This document shows, piece after piece, positions 47,619 to 58,800 of a stretch of DNA of 64,000 nucleotides (positions within the stretch are counted from its first letter, which is position 1; every line of letters starts with the position of its first letter). Location: NCBI GenBank assembly GCA_003117195.1, contig BDSI01000013.1:835044-899043 (forward strand), read 5' to 3'. Source of the DNA: Eudorina sp. 2006-703-Eu-15 (Eukaryota; Chlorophyta; Chlorophyceae; Chlamydomonadales; Volvocaceae). The notes below the pieces were generated by a model. The model was not told the DNA's origin. It was given only the letters and a program-made list of their open reading frames with translations, and did no database searches. The position numbers were made by a program, and so were the translations under genes.

Positions 47619-50600
47619 ATGCGCACATTTAGCGGCAAGCACTCAGCCTGTGGAAACAACGCGGGTCACATCCGATTTCGCGCATCGCCTCATCGCGGGC
47701 TCCATGCGTCGGTGCGGCCCGTCGTCGCCTGGACGAGCACACCTGGGCGCCCTGGAGCGGTCCCTGGAGCAGTCCCTGGCGCCCGAGCAGCCAGGTGCGC
47801 CCTTCCACCTGCCGGGTGCTTTACAGAACCCTCGCCCGCCCAACCCCTGGTCCACACTCCTTCCAACGGTGCCGCCTCAATACTGGTGGCGCCCGGCCGC
47901 ATCCCGCGGGCGCCCCTCTTGCCCGCATGGCCTGCCTGCCCTCTCCTTCAATGCGCCGACTGACCTACCTACGCCCTGCCCCCGCTGGCCTGCGGCCTGT
48001 GGTTGCACCCACCATCGTTTCCCTCATGCCTCCGCACGCAGCGGTCAGGCGGCGTCCGCCGCGGACGCGCTGCTGCAGTGGGCCTGCAGCGGCTGGGCGG
48101 GGCCCGATGACGCCCCCGCGCCCTCCACCTCATCCGCCGGGCCGGGCGGCGGGGGGCCGCTGCGTGTGGCGGTGGCGGAGCTGGGGCCGGGGCGCGGCCG
48201 CGGGCTGGTGGCGACCGTCGATGTGGCTCCAGGGGAGACGCTGCTCAGCGTGCCCCTGACCCGCGTCTTCACCAGCGAGGTGCGGCGGGGTGGCACCGGG
48301 GTGGAGGAGTTGAAGCAATTCGGTACCGTATGCGCAAAGTAATGCCTGAGGCTGTGATTTGTAAGCCTGGGGCCTTAATGAGAACGCCCTGGCGAGGTGC
48401 GGGTAGAGATGTAGGGTTGGAGGGGGCCCTGAGCAATGCGGTAGGGCGCCGCGGCGGTCGGGTCCGGGACCCGACGGCCCACCCCGACAGCGGCGTTGCC
48501 GGGAGCTGCTGAGGGCTGCACGGCCCCGCGCCGCCACCCGCGAGAGACCCTCCTGCGCTGCGTCCTACCCCTACCCCTACCCCTACCCCTACCCCGTCAT
48601 CAATACAAACCAACACCGTAGCCCCATTATGGCAGTGCGCTACGACGGTACACCGGCGACCTCATCCCCCCATCCTGCATCCGTTGGACCCTCGCCCTCG
48701 TGGAGATGCGTTTGACGCCTCGCGGTACCCCATGCCACCGCGGGGGGGTGGGGCCGCCCTCCCTCCCTTCCCTCCCTCCTGCAGCCGGATTCGGAGCTCC
48801 ATTGGTCCGCGGGGATGGCGCTCCGGCTGCTGCGCGCCCGACACTTGGCAGCAGCGGCAGCGGCCGCCGCACCCCAGCGCCAGGCGCCAGCGGCGCCAGC
48901 TTCGGGGGCTTCGGCCGCGGCGGCGGCGGCGGCGGAGGAGGCTCAGCCCGGCGGGGGTGCGGCAACAGCTGCAGCAGCAACAACAGCAGTAGCCGCGGCG
49001 GCGGGGCCGGAGACGTTGGGCGAGGCGGGCTGGGCGCCTTGGATCCGGGCGCTGCCGTCCGCGGTACGGACGCCGCTGGAGTACGGCGAGGACGAGCTAC
49101 GGCAGTTGGGGTGTCCGTACGTGATGGAGGAGATCCGGGTGATGCAGCAGTGCGTGCGGGATTGCTACGAGGTGAGCTGCCGGGGCGCAGGGGTGACGGG
49201 TGCGTGGCCCCTGGCCCCTGGACCCCTCCCGGGGCACCTGGGCCTCTCGAACGGCACCTGGACGAGCATGCGTGCCGCAGCCGCGCATTCCACTATTCCT
49301 ACCATACCCGTCCACCGTAAGCAGTAGCAGCAGTAGCAGCAAGCACATCAAGAGCAGCTCCAGCAGCGGCAGGTGCGGCAGCGGGGCGTCGGGGGCTCAG
49401 TCCGGCGCCTGCTCAGCAAACCACCACCACCGGGGCCTCTGTGTCCTTTCCCTCCTCCCCCCCGATGTGTGCTGCTGCCCGCTGCTGCCAGGAGCTCCGG
49501 CAGCAGCTGGCGGAGCTGGGCTGCGGCTGGGCGGACTTCCTGTGGGCGGTGCAGGTGAGCGGGCGGCCAGCGGCGGCTGCACGCGATGACGGGGGCGGAG
49601 GCGCTAATGGATGCAGACAACAGAACCCTGGCCGGGCCACCGCGAGGCGCCACCGGCGCTCCTCAACCCAGCACCGCTGCGGTCGGGCCGCCTGCAGGCC
49701 GGGCGGCCTGTGGGCCGAGCCGGGGTGTGTTTTGCCTCCTGCCCTCCTCAACCCCGATGCCGCCGCTCACGCTTCCCGCCGCCTTGCCTTGTGTCACCTC
49801 ACCCGTCACCTCGCCTCGCCTGTACCACCTCACCCGGCCACCCCGCCACACACGGGCTGCCCGGGGGTCAACTATCTCCGCGCGCTGCCGTCGCGCTGCC
49901 GCGCAGGTCTTCCACAGCCGCTGCTTCTTCGAGCCGGGTGCGGGGCTGCACATGTGTGTGCCGGGGGTGGACATGGCCAACCACAGCGCGGCGCCCAGCG
50001 CCGGCGTGCGGGTGCAGCACAGCCCGGGCGCCTGCCAGGGGTACGACGCGCTGGCGGAGGTGGCGGAGCCGCCGCCCCCGCAGCCCAGCCGCTTCAACCT
50101 GGTGGCTGGCGAGGCGGGGATCCGGTGGGTCGCTCGGATGGAGGTGCGGCTGCTGCTACTGCTGCTGTCGCTACGGCCACGACTTGTATTTGCTGCTGCT
50201 ACTGCCGTGGGCCGTGGGCTGGAAACGCGGAACCTTTGCTTTGCGAGGAGATGGTATAAGAACCCCCTCCCCCGGAATCGAGGGGTTGTTCTTCAGCACG
50301 CAGGGCAGAAGTGCCGACTGAGTGCGTGGTATGCAATAAAATCCCAGCAGAGGACCCCCCTGAGTCGAGGGTGCCTGTCCGCCTGCTGTACATGTGAGTG
50401 TACGGCGCTTGTACGAACCCGCAGGCGTGGTGAGGAGGTGACCATAAGCTACGGCAGCTGGCCCAGCGAGGCGTTCCTGCTGCTGTTTGGGTTCGTGCCG
50501 TCAGCTGCTGCGGGGTCCGACAGCACCGGCAGCCGAGCGGACGGTGGTGGCGGCAGCAGCAGCAGCAGCCCGGGGGACTGCCTGACGCTGTTCAGGGACG

Positions 50601-51216
50601 CCGAGGAGGCGGTGCGGTGGTGCGTGGCAGCGGCCAGGGCGGCAGCGGCGGGGCGGTCTCAGCCGCCAGAGCCGGGGGAAGGTACGTTGGCACCAGCGCG
50701 CGTTTGATTTCATCATCCCCTTGGCGGAGCGATGCAAGTGTCGTTTGGCTTTGATGTTGCGCAGCGGAGGACGACGGATCGAGATTGCGTCTACGGCAGC
50801 AGCAGGTCGGGGCGGAGGCTCCGGAGTTGACCCTTGTTGACCCGCTTTACTCTTGTGATGGGGGCACCAACGGAACGATTGTTCGCCCGGCCCCTTCGCC
50901 CGTGTCAGGCAACGACGGGGAGGCGCTGGTGGAGACCATTTTGGCAGCAGTCGAGAGCACCATTCCCAGCGACGCGTTGTTCAATTTCGTTGTCACGCCA
51001 GAAGGTTTCGAAAGCAGGCTGCAGGCACTGCTTCAGATAGCTGTGACGGAGGGGCAACTCGGCCTCAGTCCACGCGACTTGTTGCTGGGTCGGTTAAAAG
51101 AGCGCTTTGCTCACTTTGAGGAAGTGGGTCCCATTAACGACGAGACCATTGCGCGATTTGTGCGGAGCAAGCGTTGCGTCGCCCGAGGCGTATTGAGGCA
51201 GCTGGTGGGCGCTTGA
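47619..51216 (+). CDS. SET-domain protein methyltransferase, Rubisco LSMT-like
   Basis: Exons: 47619-47794, 48042-48279, 48785-49171, 49491-49553, 49907-50124, 50425-50681, 50765-51216; phase-consistent; 596 residues. The SET domain is split by introns: GRGLVATVDVAPGETLLSVP, then the helical insert with WIRALPSAVRTPLEY, then HSRCFF, VPGVDMANHSAAP (NHS motif) and RRGEEVTISYGSWPSEAFLLLFGFVP. The C-terminal part (about 450-596) fits the Rubisco-substrate-binding helical domain of LSMT/SETD3/SETD6 proteins. These enzymes transfer methyl from SAM to lysine (or histidine/alpha-N) of non-histone proteins; plant members methylate chloroplast Rubisco or aldolase. A basic, Ser/Ala-rich N-terminus could be a chloroplast transit peptide. 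An Ala/Gly-rich insertion of about 60 residues sits after LLRARHLA. The first exon and its 247-bp intron are the least certain part; an alternative is an unspliced start at 47704. Confidence 0.88.
48562..48595. repeat. CCCCTA hexamer run
   Basis: Five to six CCCCTA units lie in an intron of the SET-domain gene. The sequence is only superficially telomere-like; green algal telomeres of this order use TTTTAGGG. Confidence 0.8.
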
Positions 51217-51485
51217 AGCGCAGTTGCATTGAAGCAAAGACAGCGTGAGCATGCTTTCTCAACTGCCGGCAGGCAACCAAGCGTATTTGTTGGCGTACCG
51301 CAACGTCCCAACGTCCGTGCCGTTCATGCCAACGTATTCATGGTTTCCGCACACAGTAGGACTCTGTTTACCAGCTAGAACGGCTCGAAACTAAAGCTTG
51401 CAGAGAACCACCTGTTTTCAACTCTTCCCGTGACGTTACCAGCTGCAAATTTCTTAGCCAAACAACGTAGTCTCAAGTAGTCATT
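51217..51485. other. Short spacer between the SET and PABPN1 genes
   Basis: About 270 bp between a stop and the next start on the same strand. It must contain the 3' UTR of the SET gene and the promoter/5' UTR of the next. No clear TATA box or TGTAA was seen. Confidence 0.5.
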
Positions 51486-53826
51486 ATGGCTGAAGAAGAG
51501 TTGTATGGTGAGGACCTGGGCGAGGGCGAGGAGCTTGGAGAGGGCGAGGGCGGCGAGGATCTCGAGCAGGGCGGTGAGGTGGGTAACAGGACCTTGCATA
51601 CAGTGCCAGAAGTTTGTGAAGCGCACGATGCAAGCAACTCCTACATTACGCAGGTACTTGATGAACAAGAGCAAGAGCTTGATGCCTTGAAGCGAAAATT
51701 AAAAGAGATGGAGGAGGAGGCTGCGCGGGTAAAGGCTCTGGCGGTAAGAGATTGTCTCATGAAAGCCATTGAAAGGCTGTCTTTCGTTTGCAGTTATACT
51801 GGTTTTGTTGCCGCAGGGGGGCGCAGCCGACGGTTCCGGGGCCGGGACGTCGGGAGCCGCCAGTGGTGCTGCTGCAGCAGCGGCCGCCGCGGTTGCCGCG
51901 GCCGCAGCAGACGTGGAGAAGGCGGAAATCGACTCGCGGTCCATATACGTTGGGAACGTTGACTACGGATGCACGCCGGAGGAGTTGCAGCAGCACTTTG
52001 CGGTGGGTACACTGGGTTAACTGCCGGACACAAGGGTGTTGGGGTCCCGCTGTCATGCCGGTGGGCTTCTTCCTCCACCAATCACATTGCGTGCACCAGA
52101 TTGACGCAATTCCCACAATTTCCCGCTGCCCCTGCGCCCTTCAGCAATGCGGCACTGTGAACCGGGTTACTATCTTGACGGACAAGTTCGGGAACCCCAA
52201 GGTGCGTTCTCCCCAGGGTCGTGTTGTGATTGGAAAGCAATTTGTAAGCAACGGCTGGCGCTGGGAGATTGGTCTGGGCCGGGCAAGAGCACGTAGGGAA
52301 GTTGCGTGAAAGTGTCTGAGCTAGTGCCCGGGGAACAGAAATGGGGATATGAAATGGTATCGTGGCCGTAAGGGGGCGCGGCGCCTTTATTCGGTTGACT
52401 GCGGGTAGTAGGCTTGGGGTGGGCTTCTTCTGAGCTAGTGCCCGGGGAACAGAAATGGGGATATGAAATGGTATCGCGGCCGTAATGGGGCGCGGCGCCT
52501 TAACTTAATAGTGGCGCGGCGCCTGTACTGCGGGTAGTGGGCTTGGGATGGGCTTCTTCGTCACTGCAAGTGAACATCATATGCAGTATTATCGAAGTCA
52601 TTCTGTTGCCCGCACCGTAACCCCAGGGGTACGCGTACGTAGAGTTCTTGGAAGTGGACGCCGTGCAAAACGCGGTGCTGTTGGATAACTCTGAGCTGCG
52701 AGGCCGACAACTGAAGGTGCGCGTGTGGGGTCCTCGTGTTTTGGAATCGGCGGGGGGAATGTGGAAGGCTCCACGGGACAAGAATACGGCACGGGAATGG
52801 GAGTCCGCAGTTTCCGTCGGGAGCTCGAGCAGCTGAACCCTGACAGGCAGCCCGGGCGGGATGGGCGACCGTGCCGTGCACATCGATGCGATGGCCAAAT
52901 ATGCTGGATAGGGCCTAAGGTCAGGGCACGCACCTCGCCAGTGGGACCGGCTGTCCCGATGCCGCAATGATGACACGCATTATCAGACCCCGTAACTGGG
53001 CTTCATGCGACATGGGTGGTGCTAGCGCACCCCATACCCCCCATCGTGCGTTGGCGTGCGACCTGCTGCGGCGGCATTCATGCGTGGTTACCCGAATGGT
53101 CGTTTTGAGTCCCAGGCCATGTCAGGGGCCAGATGTTCCACCGCACGTCCCATTTGGAAGGACACGTCACCATGTGTGCCACACAGCGGCCGATTGCTCA
53201 GATGTGGTCGCGGGACCATTTCTGCATGTTTTGCAGGTCGTGCAAAAGCGCACCAACGTGCCGGGGCTGAAGGCAGGACGCGGGCGGGGGCGGGGGCGCG
53301 GACCGCCCGCTGGCTTCTACCCGCCGCCCTACTACGGCGGCCGCGGCGGGTACTACCCGCCACCTTACCGTGGTCGTGGAGGCTATTATGGAGGACCCCC
53401 TACCGGGTGCGTGTCAGCACTTCACATGGGACACAGCGTGTGGGGGACAGTGCTGGTTGCGGTCTGAGGGAGGGCCACGGATGGCATACGAGCCCCTATG
53501 CCATCGGTGGCCCTCCCTCTTACCGCAACCAGCACACGGTAGGGAGAGTAGGGAGCACACCGGCACACTGTTATGGGGCCTGTCTAGCGAGGGAGCAGGA
53601 TATGCTGACCATTTCTCTGTCAGCGGACCTTAGGGCAGGCTTGCGGGGATGCACCCCTGATGAAACTCTTGGCAATGGCGATGAACGGTTGCGCTAGGTG
53701 GACATCAGGTACGCCTGATGTATTTGGCCCTGGACGGGGTGCTCACGGATGCCTCGCTGTCGCACGCCGGATCGCAGGTACCCGCCGCGCGGACGTGGGC
53801 GGGGCAGGTTCTACGCGCCTTATTGA
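51486..53826 (+). CDS. Nuclear poly(A)-binding protein, PABPN1/PABN type
   Basis: Seven exons: 51486-51578, 51654-51743, 51817-52002, 52145-52201, 52627-52716, 53237-53406, 53778-53826; all in phase; 244 residues. Domain order is that of PABPN1: acidic Glu/Gly head (1-31), a heptad helix ([20 protein letters not shown], 32-61), an Ala-rich linker, a single RRM with RNP2 IYVGNV (104-109) and RNP1 GYAYVEF (143-149), the post-RRM KRTNVPG, and an Arg-Gly/Tyr-rich tail ending FYAPY, close to the SWYSPY end of animal PABPN1. In other organisms it binds growing poly(A) tails in the nucleus, stimulates poly(A) polymerase and controls tail length. The last intron (53407-53777) holds a 38-bp-arm hairpin whose right half could also be read as an in-frame alternative exon (53451-53538), but that would not join the final exon in phase. 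Confidence 0.95.
52311..52560 (+). repeat. Imperfect tandem duplication of about 120 bp in PABPN1 intron 4
   Basis: A block beginning TGAGCTAGTGCCCGGGGAAC at 52316 is repeated from 52431, each copy followed by GGGGCGCGGCGCC and by a GGGTAGT/GGGCTTCTTC tail. The second copy has a small extra GGCGCGGCGCC unit. It enlarges the intron before the RNP1 exon. Confidence 0.85.
53451..53534. repeat. Hairpin: 38-bp inverted repeat with 8-nt loop
   Basis: Left arm 53451-53488 and right arm 53497-53534 pair at 35 of 38 positions around the loop CGAGCCCC. The arms begin TGCTGGTTGCGG and end CCGCAACCAGCA. It is transcribed as part of the last intron of the PABPN1 gene. The length and near-perfect pairing resemble small-RNA precursors known in Chlamydomonas, or a very small foldback element. 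Confidence 0.85.
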
Positions 53827-55802
53827 GCAGCGCTGGCTGCGGGCCGCGCAGCGTTGTGCGGCTCAGATATCCGGAACGCGCGCCGAGCCTCGGCAGCGCG
53901 GAGCGAAGGGGGCGGGCCAAGCAGGATTGGTGTAGTATGTACCCATGGATGGCTTGGTTTCGGATTGGGGAGGGAAGGGCTGCAGCACGCCTCGAGACGA
54001 TGCTGGTACGGGGGCCGGGGGGAGCCATGGATGTGGCGATGCAGCGTGTTGCACTGTCTGCTGGGGGCTGATTGGTCGCCAACCAGGGTTCCAGGTGTGC
54101 AGGGCTACTGCAACGTCATGGCGAAAATTGCTGGGCTGGGGCAACGACAAGGGTTTCCGGGTTCAGATTTCGCTGGCCTGCATCGGATGGCTCACTTGCC
54201 CTGACTGTGAGGGGTCCATTGGCCTGCGCCTCGTGGGTCGGATAGCCCCGGGCTAATTGAACCAACCGAGTAAACTTGACCATGTGGCCATGACATATGG
54301 GCTGACTGAAAGGGTGAGTGCTTTTGAGCTGCATTGCGGAGAAATGCAAGAGCACAGTACGGGTGAAACACAACGGAAGGCAGGCAGGAGCTCTCGGGCA
54401 GGGGGCTGTGGTGCTGAGGTTGAGGGTCCTTGTTCGATGCCGTTGATGGGAGGTGGGACGCCGCGGCCTGCAGCATGATGCCGTCCGCTAACAGGTTGTT
54501 TTGCTCTGGGTATATGTTCGGCCTGATCAATGTGGAGGTCCGGCTCGGGGCATTGCGAGCAGGTATAAAAGTCCTGTTGAGAATGTGGAAACGGACGTTT
54601 TCGCACATGTTGTGTCGAAGCCAACCGTTCCGTGCCAGACCCACCGATAGTGGTACTCCCTTACACCCGGGGTTACTTACAACCCGCGTTCCTGTTTCAT
54701 GCAGACCAGGCGCATCCTGGGATATCTGCCTGGCAACTGCAGAATGTTTTCAGTTGAAAGCACTCTTGGAAGCTCTTGTTTCATTTGCGTGTTACGACTT
54801 CCTGGATCTATGCCGTGCAACCGTTCCCGCGCTCGCGCCCGCCGTTTTATCGGCTCGGCTAGATGTCTTCGCCAGTGGTAACTGTGACCACCACCTTGAG
54901 CAGGAATACCCGCGTCTATGCAGCACTAGGAACTAATGCAAGTGGGGACACTCCTGGGCACAATCGCAACTTGCAGGAGGGATCGGGCGATGGGCCATCC
55001 GGTGCGTCACCAGACAAGCAGGGGAGTTGAAAGCTGACATCACACAACCAAAGGGATACCGCGGGAGGAGTACACCTGTGAGCCGCTCTACATATAAAGC
55101 TATGGATACACCTGTGAGCCGCTCTACATATAAAGCTATGGATAGGACAATGAATCATGTTGTCCCAGGCTATTAGGGATTAGCGGATGGAAATCTGCTG
55201 GAGCATTCGTAAGGTACTCGTGGTTTCACTTGGGTTTCAACCCAAATGGGCACGCGGTCAAGCTGCGAGTTCCAGGCCGCGCATCAGCATCTAAACTTAT
55301 TATCGCATATTACCAAGCGAGCTTAAATTGACCGTGAAAACGTTGCATGTGCCACAAGATAGTCTTATCGGAACAGAGCAACAGAGCCTCGTACTCCGCG
55401 GTTGGTCGTACTAAAGCGCAACCTTAAGGATCCATAACCGATGTTTTATCGGAATAACGATTCATGCGTTATTCCTGGTTACATATCTTCCCAGTTCTCA
55501 TCAACCCCACCTTTTACTGCAAGCCGTACGATACACACGTGCTCGTCATGCGAGCGGGACCAAGCCAACGGAGCGTTGAATATGTGTATCCCGTCTTACT
55601 GGTAGCCTTTGTAGGTTTACGCTGCGATAACTACTGTAACCCACTTTGCACGAAAGTTTTCCCGTGAAGTGTTTATGTCATAGCAAATATAATTTTCACT
55701 ATTAACACAAAACATCTTTTTATGTGTGGCGTAATCAAGCTGAATAGGGAGAGCCGGCGTGCTTCATATGGACGTCAGTGGGAGAGCTAGGCTGTGGGAC
55801 AA
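53827..55802. other. Intergenic stretch between PABPN1 and the GAF/TKL kinase
   Basis: About 2 kb with no recognisable gene. It contains a perfect tandem duplication of 36 bp (55072-55143). The 3' UTR of PABPN1 and the promoter of the kinase gene lie at its ends. A TGTAA is present at about 55626. Confidence 0.5.
55072..55143 (+). repeat. 36-bp tandem duplication
   Basis: The unit ACACCTGTGAGCCGCTCTAC continuing through ATATAAAGCTATGGAT occurs twice in tandem without mismatch. Each unit contains a TATAAA-like word. The array lies about 660 bp upstream of the kinase start. Confidence 0.9.
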
Positions 55803-58800
55803 ATGGGCTGTGCAAGTAGCGCTGCTCGCGAGGACGAGCACACGAAAGCGTCAACAGAGGCAGCGGCAGTGAAGGGGCAGGACCCGGTGGCCAGCAAGGA
55901 ACAGGTCGACGTCAAGACCGTCGGTCCTAGTGCACAGGAAATCACCTTTGCTTCGGAGCTCACAAAGGCAAGTGGTGAAATACGTATAACGCCCGCTTAC
56001 ACCTGGTTTTTCTCGGGAGGGGACGAGAACGACTACTTCCTCCTTCAACCGCCCCCTTGTACCCTGTCCGCAGCTCATAAACGATGCCACCAACGGCGCA
56101 AAGCCAAAGGACGCGTGGGTGGTCCTCTACAAATGTGCCGACCTGATATGTTCAGCGTTCGGTATCAAGACCTGCAGGTGGGGACCTGCCGTCCACCGCC
56201 CGTCACAGGTCGCACCGCCCCGCGTTGCCTGCCCTTGCCCTTTCCAACCCGGCCCCTGCTTTCCTCTTTCTTCCCCTACCCCCTCTCAAATCCGCTCAGC
56301 ATCATCATTTACACGAGCAGCGGTGTCAGCTGTAAGGTGGCCTGCAACGCCGGGTCGGTTCTGAACGACCTGGTGTTGCAGTACCCGGACGTGCTGCCCG
56401 CGGACACGCTGGGGTTCGTGACCAGCGCCTACCAGAAGGCGGTGTGCGTCAAGGTACGGCACGGCGAAGGCGCGGAGGGCGGGACAGCGGTGGGGTGGGG
56501 CGGGTGGGGAGTGAAGGGCAGAGGAGGGCAGCGGCGGGGTGGGGAGCGAAGGCATCTGGATCTGGATTTGGCTTTGGATCGGGATCGGGCCGCTCTGGGG
56601 CACGGCTGCATCGCAAACTTCGAGTCCCTGGCGGCCCCGACGGGTATCCCCCCCCGCCCCCTAAATATGTCTACCAACTTCCTATGTGTAAACCCCCTTC
56701 CCCCCCCCACACGGCTCAGTTATCTTTTACACACACACGCACCTATATGTGTACCCGTTACCCGCACCTTCCCAGGTGGGCGATGAGCTGTGGGCCGCTC
56801 TGGCCGGTGAGGCCTACGCGGACTTCCAGCTGCTCAGCGGGGCCCGCGGGGGCTGCAATGCGCTGGCGGTGCTGCCGCTGTGCGGGGGCCCCAAGAGCCC
56901 CGGGGCGGTGCTGCTGGGGCACTCGGGGCCGTTGGCGGGGGTGCTGCAGCAGAGGTGGGCGGGGCGGGGGGGCGCTGGGCCTGGGCGGGGGGTACGAATG
57001 TACGATGGGGAGGGGTGGGGTGGATGCCCGGGACAGCAGACGTAGGGGGGAGAGGGGCAGGGGCAGGCGGAGGGGAGGGAACTGCAGTACAGCATATCAA
57101 TGACCGGTAGTAGATAGGACGGAGCGGGGCTGGTCTGGGAGCGCTGTGTGGATGACTCCAGGGTCGGATGACTCCAGGGTCGGATGACTCCAGGGTCGGA
57201 TGACTCCAGGGTCGGATGACTCCAGGGTCGGATGACTCCAGGGTCGGATGACTCCAGAATGAAGCCATGCGGCCGCGTCACCGCCTGGGGCACCCGGGGT
57301 GCTCAGTTGGTGAGTGACAGGGGGGGCGGACGGACGGACGGACGGACGGACGGACGTATGGAGAGGGGGCCAAGGGCTGGGGACGAGCCGGGCTTCATTC
57401 TACGACCCTCAGACCCCCCCACCCCTCCCCCTGCCCCTCCCCCTGCCCCACCCCCTCCCCCTCCCCCTCCGGGCCCCTCCCTTCCCTTCCTCATACCCAT
57501 CCACACGTGCACACTACGTGCGCATACACGCATACACACACAGCTGGCTGACCACGCTGGTTCCGCTGCTGAGCCTGTACGTGGCGGAGTCGTGCCTGGT
57601 CCGCAACCTGTCCATCATCGAGAAGGTGGTGGACGCGGGCAGCCTCAGCAGCCTGGCCTTCGCTGTGACTGCGGAGCTGGGGGAGATCTTCGAGTGGTGC
57701 CACCGGGACGATGTGGAGGCGAGGCTGGTGGTGGTCAACCAGGGTGGGTGGCGGGCGGGCGGGCGGGCGGGGTGGGTTAGGGTGGGTCAGGAGCGGGACA
57801 GGGCGGGTTTGGGCGGGTTTGGAGCGGATCGGTGTGTGTGTTTAGAATTGCAATGTGTGTGTGTGTGTGTGGATTTAAATTGAAAAAAGAAAGAAACTCG
57901 AAACGAATCGGGGCACCCGGGTGGGGGGGCGGGTGGATGGCGTGGGTCAGGGTGGGACAGGGCGGGTTAGGGTGGGTCGGGGTGGATCTGGAGCGGATTG
58001 GGGCGTGGGGGGGGGCGGTGGAGGTGGAGGGTTAGGGGCGGGACCGAGGACCCTGGCGCTGACAGCCGGCGGATACCCGTCTGGCCGCTCGCAAACCAGC
58101 CGCCTCTCAATACGGGGCAGCGGAGAGCTGCGAGGGGGTGGCGGCGAGGTTGCAACAAGGAGCGCGGAAGCGGGGTGTGGGTGTGGGTGCCGGACGGCGG
58201 GGTTTCCCCGACTGACTGCAACGGAGGCGGGGCCTCTCCCCCCCCCAATCCGGGGACTCCTGTGCCACGCATCGGTTCCCCAATCCTTACCCCCCCCCCA
58301 ATCCGAGGGGCGGCCCGTATCTGACCTGTTGCGCGTCTCAGTCTTAACGTTTTCCCGGCTGCCGTCCGCTATCCGGGTACGGCACGGCCGCCCGACCCCG
58401 TGCGGCCCCCTGACTGCCCCAACGCACCGGGTTCTCGCCGTGCCGTACAGAGGGCGACGCCGCGACGGTGTACTGCAAGGTGCCGACGAGCGCCGCACTG
58501 GCGGACGACCGGACGTCCATGCGCTCGGGGCTCTCCAACTCTGTGGCGGTGGGTGCGTGGGTGGGTGGGTGGGTGGGTGGGTGGGTGGACGGATAAATTG
58601 AAAATAGAAAGAAACCAGAAACGAACCCGGGCACACCCAGAAATACTCAGAATGCTTACGTGGCGAGGTCCCTGCATGGCAGTGGAAGGACAGAGACCGC
58701 GCGGGCACGCGGCTGCGCGGCCGCGCTGCCGCCAGTGCAACGGCAAGCAAAGGGTGGGTGGGTGGGTGGGTGGGTGGGTGGGGGCGGGTTGAATCTGCCT

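Noticed and set aside
47578..48342. Start of the SET gene at 47578
   Set aside because: The codon there is GTG, not ATG; a nuclear gene should start at ATG. The ATG at 47619 with an intron fits phase.
48562..48595. Possible interstitial telomere repeat (CCCCTA)n
   Set aside because: Too short and of the wrong unit; telomeres in this order are TTTTAGGG.
53451..53538. Extra coding exon in the last PABPN1 intron
   Set aside because: It could be spliced in by signal, but its exit phase does not match the terminal exon that encodes the conserved YAPY end. The sequence is better explained as a hairpin.
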